Below, in pieces: positions 23,246 to 28,793 of a stretch of DNA of 28,793 nucleotides (position 1 is its first letter; each line of letters opens with the position of its first letter). Where the stretch lies: positions 1 through 28,793 of the forward strand of contig JBCDCB010000041.1 of the NCBI GenBank assembly GCA_039182735.1. The letters are read 5' to 3'. Position numbers and translations under genes: made by a program. The notes under the pieces are model-generated. The model was not told where the DNA came from and ran no database searches. It worked only from the letters and a program-made list of their open reading frames with translations. This stretch comes from JBCDCB01 sp039182735 (GTDB taxonomy: Bacteria; Planctomycetota; Phycisphaerae; Phycisphaerales; UBA1924).

Positions 23246-25003
23246 CTAGACCGGCGTGCGCACGGCGGCGTCACGCAGCACCGGTTCCACCAGCGATCGC
23301 CCGTTCCAGTGGTTGAGCTTCGGCTCGACGATCGCATCGATGGTCTCGCCCGCCCTCAGCCGTTCACGCTGTTCGCTCCAGCGCCACCCGATGAACCGGA
23401 GGGAGTCCGATCCTGAGCGGACGGTGAGTTTGAGGTGCGCGCCGCGCCCTCCAAAGACCTCGGCGTCTTGCGTCAGCGAGAGCCCGCGGAGCATGATCGA
23501 TGGTTTCGCGTTCGAGCGTCCGAAAGGGCCGAGCGATTCGAGCTGGCGGATCGCCAGCGGTGTGAGCTCGTGGAGTTCGGCTTCGCAGTCCACGCGCAGC
23601 GACGGGAGCATCATCTGCTCGTCGATGTGTTCGCTCGCAACGAGCGCAAAAGACTCGGCAAACGCAGCGACGTTGCCGGCCTCGAGCGCGAGCCCCGCCG
23701 CCATGTCGTGCCCGCCGAAGCTCGTCAGGTGGTGCGCGCACGCGCCGAGCCCGGCGTGCAGGTTAAACCCGTCGATGCTGCGACCGGATCCGGAGAGCAC
23801 GCCCTCGCCCCGATCGCAGAGGAGGATCGCCGGGCGTCCGAACTTTCCGACGAGCCGCGAGCAGACGATGCCGACGACGCCGGGGTGCCACTCTCGGTGC
23901 GCGAGCACGATGGCGCGGCTGTGGTCGTCGAGCATGCCGGCGCCGGCGGCCATCTCGCACGCATCGTCGAAGATCTTGCGTTCCACGCGACGGCGCTGCT
24001 CGTTCTGCTCATCGAGCATCGATGCGATCTCGTGGGCGCGAGCGCCGTGCGCGGTGGTGAGCAGTTCGAGCGCTTCCTCGGCGTGCCCGAGCCTGCCGCT
24101 GGCGTTGATACGCGGCGCGATCCCGAAGCCGATGCTCTCGGCATCGAGCCCGTTGCGCTGGCCGGCGCAGAGCTCGACGAGCACGCGCAGCCCTTCGATA
24201 TTGGTCCCGAGCATACGCTTGAGCCCGCCGGCGACGATGGCGCGGTTCTCATCGAGGAGCGGGACGACGTCGGCGACGGTGCCCAGCGCCGCGAGCGCGA
24301 TGCAGTCGATCAGCACCTCGCGCATGTCATCGCTGACCCGCTCGCGCCCTTCGTGCGCGCACGCGAGTTTCCACGCGAGCTTGAGCGCGACGCCCGCGCC
24401 GCACAGTTCGCCCCACGGGTAGCGCGAGCCGGGCAGCCGGGGGTGTACGATCTCGAAGGCTTCCGGGAGTTCGTCGCCCGCGCTCGGCGGGTTGTGGTGG
24501 TCGGTGACGATCAGGTCGATGCCGCGCGCTCGCGCGACCCGCGCCGGCTCGATCGCGGTGATCCCGCAATCGACCGAGACGATCACCCGAGCGCCCTCGT
24601 CGGCGAGGCGCTCGATCGATTCGGCGTGCAGCCCGTACCCGTCGTCGAGGCGGTGGGGGATGTGCGTGCGGACGTCGGCGTCCGGCGCGATCGCACGAAA
24701 GGTGTGCCAGAGGATCGCGCTGGCGGTGATCCCGTCAACGTCGTAATCGCCGTAGATCGCGATGGGTTCGCCCGCGCGCAGCGCGTCGAGCAGGCGTTCG
24801 CTCGCACGATCGATGCCGGGCAGGAGCGCCGGGTCGTGCATCGCGGCGAGCGAGGGCGAGAGGAACGCCCGGGCCTCGCTCGCATCCGAGAACCCGCGTG
24901 ACCTGAGCACGCGTTCGGTGAGCGGTTCGAGCCCCGCGTTGAGCGGCTCGACCGGGCCTGGCCGGGCGGGGGGTTCGTTCCAGCGATAGGCGATCCCTCG
25001 CAT
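23246..25003 (-). CDS. recJ: Single-stranded-DNA-specific exonuclease RecJ
   Basis: RecJ degrades single-stranded DNA 5' to 3' in recombination and mismatch or base-excision repair. The 585-residue protein shows the DHH-family motifs in order: YGDYDVDG (84-91), VDCGIT (144-149), TDHHNPP (167-173) and LGTVADVVPL. The DHHA1 part follows, with SFGGHDMAAG (about 428-437), and a C-terminal OB-like region. The length matches bacterial RecJ (about 560-580). The ATG has no Shine-Dalgarno but lies 6 nt after a TAGCCT hexamer, suggesting a leaderless message. It is divergent from the adenylate kinase gene. Confidence 0.95.
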   Translation of the reverse strand: MRGIAYRWNEPPARPGPVEPLNAGLEPLTERVLRSRGFSDASEARAFLSPSLAAMHDPALLPGIDRASERLLDALRAGEPIAIYGDYDVDGITASAILWHTFRAIAPDADVRTHIPHRLDDGYGLHAESIERLADEGARVIVSVDCGITAIEPARVARARGIDLIVTDHHNPPSAGDELPEAFEIVHPRLPGSRYPWGELCGAGVALKLAWKLACAHEGRERVSDDMREVLIDCIALAALGTVADVVPLLDENRAIVAGGLKRMLGTNIEGLRVLVELCAGQRNGLDAESIGFGIAPRINASGRLGHAEEALELLTTAHGARAHEIASMLDEQNEQRRRVERKIFDDACEMAAGAGMLDDHSRAIVLAHREWHPGVVGIVCSRLVGKFGRPAILLCDRGEGVLSGSGRSIDGFNLHAGLGACAHHLTSFGGHDMAAGLALEAGNVAAFAESFALVASEHIDEQMMLPSLRVDCEAELHELTPLAIRQLESLGPFGRSNAKPSIMLRGLSLTQDAEVFGGRGAHLKLTVRSGSDSLRFIGWRWSEQRERLRAGETIDAIVEPKLNHWNGRSLVEPVLRDAAVRTPV

Positions 25004-25043
25004 GTGCCAAGGCTACCACGCCGATGGAGAGCGTGGCGCGCGC

Positions 25044-25072
25044 TTGATCGCCGCGCCGCGGTCGGCTATGAA
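25044..25072 (+). promoter_or_regulatory. Candidate promoter of the adenylate kinase gene
   Basis: TTGATC (25044-25049) and TATGAA (25067-25072) are separated by exactly 17 bp and match the sigma-70 consensus 4/6 each. Transcription would begin near 25079, giving a leader of about 38 nt with AGGGAG before the ATG at 25117. Confidence 0.5.
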
Positions 25073-25116
25073 GCGCGGCTGCGCCGATCGGCGCACGCAG
25101 CAGGGAGATTCGACCC

Positions 25117-25722
25117 ATGCCGGAACGGTATCCCAGTGTTCTCCTCTTCGGCCCTCCCGGCTCGGGCAAGGGCACGCTCGGCGCGGTGATCGGGAGCGTG
25201 ATCGGCTTCTCGCACATGGCGTCCGGCGACATCTTCCGCTCGCTCGACAAGGAGTCCGAACTCGGGCGGCTCTTCCTGTCGTATTCGACGAAGGGCGAAC
25301 TCGTTCCAGACGATGTCACCATCCGGCTGTGGAAGGACTACGTCGATCGCCGCATCGAGGCCGGCGCGTACGACCCGGCCCGCGAGATCCTGCTGCTCGA
25401 CGGCATCCCGCGTAACGCGGCGCAGGTCGAGCTCATGCAGTCGCACATCGATGTCAAACGCGTCATCCACCTCGTGGGTGACGAGGCGGAACTCGTACGC
25501 CGCCTGAGCAAACGCGCGCACGAACAGGACCGCCCCGACGACGCGAAGGAAGACGTCATCAAGCGCCGGCTCGAGGTGTACCGCGACGAGACTAGGCCGA
25601 TGCTCGATTGCTACGACGCGTCATTTGTGGCCGACGTCGATGCGATCGGGCTCCCGAGCGAGGTCCTGCAGCGGGCGCTGGGGCCGATCGTCGAAGTCCA
25701 GCGGGCGTTCGCGGCGAGCTAA
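25117..25722 (+). CDS. adk: Adenylate kinase-like nucleoside monophosphate kinase, short-LID form
   Basis: The enzyme should transfer phosphate between ATP and AMP (or another NMP). The 201 residues contain P-loop GPPGSGKGT (12-20), the NMP-binding segment SGDIFR (36-41), LLLDGIPRN (92-100, usually DGFPR) and QDRPDDAKEDVIKRRL (137-152), which carries LID and catalytic arginines. The LID is short (about 131-141) with no zinc-binding Cys4 lobe, unlike the long form common in bacteria. UMP/CMP specificity cannot be excluded, so the gene symbol is provisional. No ribosomal-protein or secY neighbours are present, although adk often sits with them. The stop overlaps the convergent zinc-ribbon gene by 4 bp. 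Confidence 0.87.
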   Translation: MPERYPSVLLFGPPGSGKGTLGAVIGSVIGFSHMASGDIFRSLDKESELGRLFLSYSTKGELVPDDVTIRLWKDYVDRRIEAGAYDPAREILLLDGIPRNAAQVELMQSHIDVKRVIHLVGDEAELVRRLSKRAHEQDRPDDAKEDVIKRRLEVYRDETRPMLDCYDASFVADVDAIGLPSEVLQRALGPIVEVQRAFAAS

Positions 25723-26906
25723 CGCCTCGTCGGGCGGATGCGCTGTGCGCCGGCACGGACGTTCGCGGGTTCAAGGGCGATCGGGGAGGCCAGCGGCGCG
25801 CTGCTGAAGGACACGGAACTCGACGCGGCGGCGGCGTTCGACCGCCTCGAGCGTGACGCGGTGTCCCATGCGCTGGCCGGCACGAATGGCTTCGATGTTG
25901 CCGCGAACCCCGGAGCCGTGGCGCCGAAGTCCACGGTGAACATGTTGCGCCGTTCGAGGGAGCGGAGGCGGGGCGATCGCACGCCGCGTGTGAGGTCGAG
26001 CGTCCGGTCGCCGAGCCAGTCTTCAACACTCGCGAGTTCCGGCGCGGTGAAGGGGCTGTTATCCGGCTTCTCACGCAGTGCACTTCGCGGTGCCGCGGGC
26101 AAGCCGGGTGTTGATCCGATCGGGTCGAGCCGGCGCACGTCGCCGGGGAGCGGGGAGCCGGTATCGAGTTCGACCTCCTGCGCGACGCCGCGCGAGAAGG
26201 TGAAGAGCGCGGGAGGCTTGGGCCCGTCACGTCGCACGGCTTCGGTTTCGACCGCTCGCACGGGGCTCGGTTGAGCGTCCGGGCGCAGCTCGAAGGCGAC
26301 GGCGCGATCGACGAAGGCAACGGTCTCGTTCGGGCGTGCATCGGGCGCCGGCGCGGCGACGCGGGCGGTTCGCGAAGCCTGCATCGTTGCATCGAGAACC
26401 GCGTGCGCGAGTCGAGCGTCGTGGGCGGGAGACAGGGTGCCTTCGACCGATCGGGATCGCAGTTCTGCGAACGCTCGTGCCTTTGCCTCTCGCGACGCGT
26501 GGGCGGATTCAGCGTGCTCGAGCAGCACGGGCGTCGGGAGCCACGCTTCGATCCTGGTTGAAGGCGAGCCGATCACCCAGGCCGACAGCGACAGCAGCAG
26601 CGCGAAGAGCACGCACGCGGAGCCCCGGGCGGTCGTCCGTGGATCGATGGTGGTCCCGCTCCGGCGTGTGCGCCACAGGCGTCGCTCGCGCAGAGGCGAT
26701 TGCATCACGCGCGCGAGTTCGAGCGAGGAGAGCGCGAGCTTCGAACCGCACTCCGGGCAACGCCCCCGATCGTGATAGGCGTCGAACCCGCAGGCGGCGC
26801 AGGACTCGCTCGCGCGCGGCCGCGAGTTCCGCAGCGACACCGCAAGTGCCGCAGCACCGACACCCCAGCCCAGCATCGCGACCGTGAGCAGGATGGAGAA
26901 GAACAC
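25719..26906 (-). CDS. Membrane protein with zinc ribbon, unknown function
   Basis: This 395-residue protein is not recognised. It has a membrane segment at the N-terminus (about 2-24), a four-cysteine zinc ribbon at 36-53 (CAAC and CPEC pairs) and a second membrane segment at about 96-114 (ACVLFALLLSLSAWVIG). A long, low-complexity, Ala/Arg/Pro/Ser-rich C-terminal part without clear domains follows. The ribbon would face one side and the long tail the other side or back, depending on topology. Such zinc-ribbon membrane proteins are frequent in planctomycetes, though that is a general impression. The GTG start at 26906 is chosen because the first membrane segment starts there; ATG at residue 11 would break it. 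It shares its upstream region with the MerR-B12 regulator. Confidence 0.75.
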   Translation of the reverse strand: MFFSILLTVAMLGWGVGAAALAVSLRNSRPRASESCAACGFDAYHDRGRCPECGSKLALSSLELARVMQSPLRERRLWRTRRSGTTIDPRTTARGSACVLFALLLSLSAWVIGSPSTRIEAWLPTPVLLEHAESAHASREAKARAFAELRSRSVEGTLSPAHDARLAHAVLDATMQASRTARVAAPAPDARPNETVAFVDRAVAFELRPDAQPSPVRAVETEAVRRDGPKPPALFTFSRGVAQEVELDTGSPLPGDVRRLDPIGSTPGLPAAPRSALREKPDNSPFTAPELASVEDWLGDRTLDLTRGVRSPRLRSLERRNMFTVDFGATAPGFAATSKPFVPASAWDTASRSRRSNAAAASSSVSFSSAPLASPIALEPANVRAGAQRIRPTRR

Positions 26907-27072
26907 CGTGAGCCCCCGTTCCTCGTCCGATTTGAAACCGTATCACAGGAACGTGAGGGGGCCCTGAGGGATCGGGCAGAATCCCGAGTTTGTCACGTGT
27001 TGAGGTCTCTATCAGGACAAATGGGCGATTCACGCAAGGGAATCCCGATTCGGTCCGAAACCCGTGGTACGG

Positions 27073-27101
27073 TTGACCTCGGACGATGAGGTCCGTGTAA
27101 G
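27073..27101 (+). promoter_or_regulatory. Candidate promoter and operator of the MerR-B12 regulator
   Basis: TTGACC (27073-27078) and TGTAAG (27096-27101) are 17 bp apart. A perfect inverted repeat, GACCTC (27075-27080) with GAGGTC (27088-27093) and a 7-bp spacer, fills the gap between the two elements. A dimeric MerR-family repressor bound here would block RNA polymerase, which suggests autoregulation. The start codon lies 8 nt after the -10, so the transcript may be nearly leaderless, although AAGGG (27099-27103) could also serve as a ribosome site. Confidence 0.5.
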
Positions 27102-27109
27102 GGTGTCAC

Positions 27110-28030
27110 ATGCCGAGCGAGTCCCAACAAGAAGAAGTGTGCGGGCTGTCGATCGGCCAAGTGGCGGAGATGACCGGTCTGTCGCCCGCGATGATCCGCG
27201 TGTGGGAGCGTCGCTACGGACGCCCCCGCTCGTTGCGCCTGCCGAGCGGGCATCGCCGGTACAGCACCGAGGAATCCCAATGGCTCCGCCGAGCGGCGGA
27301 GGGCCTCTCGCTCGGGCTCCGTGCGAAGGTGCTCGCGACGGCGTCGGACTCGGAACTGGACCGGCTGCTGACGTCCGCCCGCGGTCCGCAACGCTCAGGG
27401 TCGGAGTTTGACGAGATCATCGAGGCGGCGCACCGGTTCGACTCCGCCTTCCTACGCGATGCGATTCGCTCGAAGCGCACCGAACTCCGCAACGTGCGAT
27501 TCGTTCATCGGTTCGTTCGGCCCTTGCTCGTCGAGGTCGGCAAACGCTGGGCGGACGGCAACGTCATGATCCGTCATGAGCACTTCATCTCCGAGGCGCT
27601 CGCCCACGAGCTGGTGGTCGCGCGAGACGGCGTTCGGTCACGTGACGACGGTCCGGTGCTCTTGCTGGCGACGCTCACCGGCGAGCACCACAACCTGGGC
27701 ATGCTGATGGCGACGCTTCTCGCGGAAGAGGCCGGGTACTCCACGCGCGTGCTCGGTCGCGACACGCCCGCCGAAGAGGTCGCGCTGTGCGCGAGCGAGA
27801 TCGGCGAGCAGCTCCACGCGGTCGTCATCGGTTCGACGGTGCATTCGACGATGCTCGAGCGCGAGCTCGACGAACTCCGCGATTCGCTGCCCGCGAGCGT
27901 GCCTCTGCTGATCGGCGGACGCGGCGGCCGTGCGGTGCGTCGGAGCGTCGGCGGGTTGCAGTGGCTCGATTCGCTCGACCTGCTGGTCCCCGCACTCGAA
28001 GAGGTGCGCCCGCTCCCGCTCCGCGCGTAG
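27110..28030 (+). CDS. CarH/LitR-like MerR regulator with cobalamin-binding photoreceptor domain
   Basis: The 306-residue protein starts with a MerR-type HTH (about 12-60: LSIGQVAEMTGLSPAMIRVWERRYGRP, with the wing LRLPSGHRRYS). It continues with a helical B12-cap domain (about 98-170) and a Rossmann-type B12-binding domain (about 182-300). The cap has Trp147 followed ten residues later by Glu157-His158, the W-x9-EH motif that in CarH holds the 5'-deoxyadenosyl group for light sensing. The Rossmann domain has E192-H-H194-N-L-G197, the E-x-H-x-x-G motif with the lower axial histidine. Known relatives repress light-response genes as AdoCbl-bound tetramers in the dark and fall off DNA in light. 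No photolyase or carotenoid gene is in the window, so targets are unknown. Confidence 0.92.
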   Translation: MPSESQQEEVCGLSIGQVAEMTGLSPAMIRVWERRYGRPRSLRLPSGHRRYSTEESQWLRRAAEGLSLGLRAKVLATASDSELDRLLTSARGPQRSGSEFDEIIEAAHRFDSAFLRDAIRSKRTELRNVRFVHRFVRPLLVEVGKRWADGNVMIRHEHFISEALAHELVVARDGVRSRDDGPVLLLATLTGEHHNLGMLMATLLAEEAGYSTRVLGRDTPAEEVALCASEIGEQLHAVVIGSTVHSTMLERELDELRDSLPASVPLLIGGRGGRAVRRSVGGLQWLDSLDLLVPALEEVRPLPLRA

Positions 28031-28050
28031 CGCTTCGCACCGACGCGCGG
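28021..28050. terminator. Hairpin over the 3' end of the MerR-B12 gene
   Basis: CCGCGCGT (28021-28028) is the exact inverse complement of ACGCGCGG (28043-28050), with a 14-nt loop that includes the rest of the stop codon. There is no T-run. It lies between two convergent genes and may act on both. Confidence 0.4.
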
Positions 28051-28064
28051 CGATCCTCGATCGC

Positions 28065-28478
28065 TCACGCGGCGTGCTTGATCGGCTGCGTGAGAAACTC
28101 GGTGATGCTGTCGATGTCTTCCTGCGGGATGAGCGATTCGGAGATCGCGATCAGCTGGCTCATCGCGAAGCCGCGGATGACGAGATCCGCCTCGGGCTCA
28201 ATGCCGCGGAACATCTGGTAGTTCATCTTGCTGTTGAGCGCGATCCACGTGCTTTTGCACTCGATGTAGAAGATCGCGATCGTCGTGTTGATGTCTTCGC
28301 TGTCGTTCTTGATTGCTCGCAGCAGGCTCATCATGCCGTCCCACTCGTGCTCCGCCCAATCGATGATGTCACTGACCATCGACTCGTTCGCCCTCTCGTA
28401 GTCCGCCGCGCCGGTACGGACGAGGTTGGCGAGGTCGGCCTTCTCGAACGCCGCCTGGATCTCTTCAACGCGCGACAT
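28065..28478 (-). CDS. Small helical protein of unknown function
   Basis: The 137-residue product is not recognised. It is mostly alpha-helical in character, with many Glu/Asp/Ile residues (VEEIQAAFEKADLANLV, IDWAEHEWDGMMSLLRAI, FIL-rich middle), no signal peptide and no convincing membrane segment. There is one Cys, in FYIECKSTW. It is probably a soluble cytoplasmic protein. ATG 28478 is preferred because GGAG lies 7 nt upstream; an upstream in-frame ATG at 28544 would add 22 Arg/Pro-rich residues that look untranslated. It is convergent with the MerR-B12 gene. Confidence 0.75.
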   Translation of the reverse strand: MSRVEEIQAAFEKADLANLVRTGAADYERANESMVSDIIDWAEHEWDGMMSLLRAIKNDSEDINTTIAIFYIECKSTWIALNSKMNYQMFRGIEPEADLVIRGFAMSQLIAISESLIPQEDIDSITEFLTQPIKHAA

Positions 28479-28628
28479 GGGGCGTCTCCGGGCGCGTCTT
28501 GGCGCCGGGTGCGGGTGATCGATTGGCTGTCCATCGACGCCCACAGCGCGTCACTCAAGCGTTCGCGTGCAATCCCGTGTTCCGATCGCGATTCCCCCTT
28601 GCGCGCCCACGTTCAGCGCGACAAACGG

Positions 28629-28646
28629 GGCCGGCAGTTTTCGGCC
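28629..28646 (-). terminator. Weak hairpin after the dockerin-type gene
   Basis: GGCCG (28629-28633) pairs with CGGCC (28642-28646) around an 8-nt loop, about 10 nt beyond the stop codon of the minus-strand gene ending at 28657. A short CCCCGTTTGT follows on the minus strand. The stem is only 5 bp, so the call is tentative. Confidence 0.3.
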
Positions 28647-28656
28647 ATTCGCTCGA

Positions 28657-28793
28657 TCAGGGGGCGCTGCTCGGGCCCGCGCCGAGATTCGAGACCACGG
28701 TCGTGATGTCCGACGTCGTCGTACGCCCGTCACCGTCCACGTCCCCGGGCGTCCCGACCGCCCCGGGGGCCCCGGCCCCGAGGTTCGAGATCA
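28657..28793 (-). CDS. C-terminal end of a dockerin type I repeat protein, N-terminus outside the window
   Basis: Only the last 45 residues are visible. They contain GDVDGDGRTTTSDITTVVSN followed by LGAG, a calcium-loop-plus-helix unit of the dockerin type I kind (DxDxDG with an F-helix ending in NLG). The visible part begins with ISNLGAG, the end of a preceding similar repeat, and a Gly/Pro/Ala linker joins the two. Paired repeats of this type close many large secreted planctomycete proteins; there they need not mean a cellulosome. The chain ends soon after in PSSAP. The reading frame is open to the window edge on the minus strand. Confidence 0.85.
   Translation of the reverse strand, partial: ISNLGAGAPGAVGTPGDVDGDGRTTTSDITTVVSNLGAGPSSAP

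Noticed and set aside
23435..24901. Long plus-strand open frame opposite recJ
   Set aside because: recJ on the minus strand has all DHH motifs; the plus frame is low-complexity antisense.
1..28793. Mobile elements, CRISPR arrays, tRNA or rRNA genes
   Set aside because: No transposase or integrase motifs, no regularly spaced repeats, and no cloverleaf or rRNA-like conserved stretches were seen on either strand.

Overview
The window is high-GC, gene-dense bacterial DNA. It suggests a planctomycete, probably of the Phycisphaerae/Phycisphaerales type. The reasons are a pilin/secretin assembly locus with PilM-type proteins, dockerin-like repeats at the end of a secreted protein, frequent GTG starts, and membrane-anchored zinc-ribbon proteins. 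The taxon is an inference. No rRNA, tRNA, CRISPR array, transposase or phage gene was seen.

Layout. (1) 1-4074 is housekeeping: a truncated OppF/DppF-type ABC ATPase (-), a divergent lipoprotein (+), a YgfZ-type folate-binding protein (-) and an M42 aminopeptidase (+). (2) 4093-7197 holds two divergent genes. One is an excisionase-type HTH fused to a receiver domain (-). The other is an exported HEAT-repeat protein with a degenerate receiver-like domain (+). (3) 7502-23243 is a 16-gene, all-plus-strand assembly locus. It runs: two GspG-like pseudopilins, a small membrane coiled-coil protein, a GspH/FimT-like pseudopilin, PilM, PilN, PilO, a PilP/GspC-like protein, a secretin with a long C-terminal extension, a TPR lipoprotein, a histidine kinase, a receiver protein, a GAF/HD-GYP phosphodiesterase, a STAS protein, a GspE/PilB ATPase and a GspF/PilC platform protein. 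(4) 23246-28793 holds recJ (-), a short adenylate kinase (+), a membrane zinc-ribbon protein (-), a CarH/LitR-like MerR-B12 photoreceptor regulator (+), a small unknown protein (-) and the C-terminal end of a dockerin-type protein (-).

How the genes fit together. The central locus should build an inner-membrane pilin-assembly machine (PilMNO(P), PilC, PilB) with an outer-membrane secretin and its probable pilotin. It mixes type IV pilus parts with type II secretion-like parts. A signalling module is embedded between the outer-membrane and motor genes: kinase, receiver, HD-GYP and STAS. The HD-GYP enzyme keeps its catalytic motif. The ATPase begins with a tandem MshEN-like domain of the kind that binds c-di-GMP, so a local control loop is a reasonable hypothesis. 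Seven 4-bp stop/start overlaps tie the genes into translationally coupled blocks. A strong intrinsic terminator after the first pilin gene probably lets that pilin be made in excess. No prepilin peptidase and no PilT retraction ATPase are present in the window.
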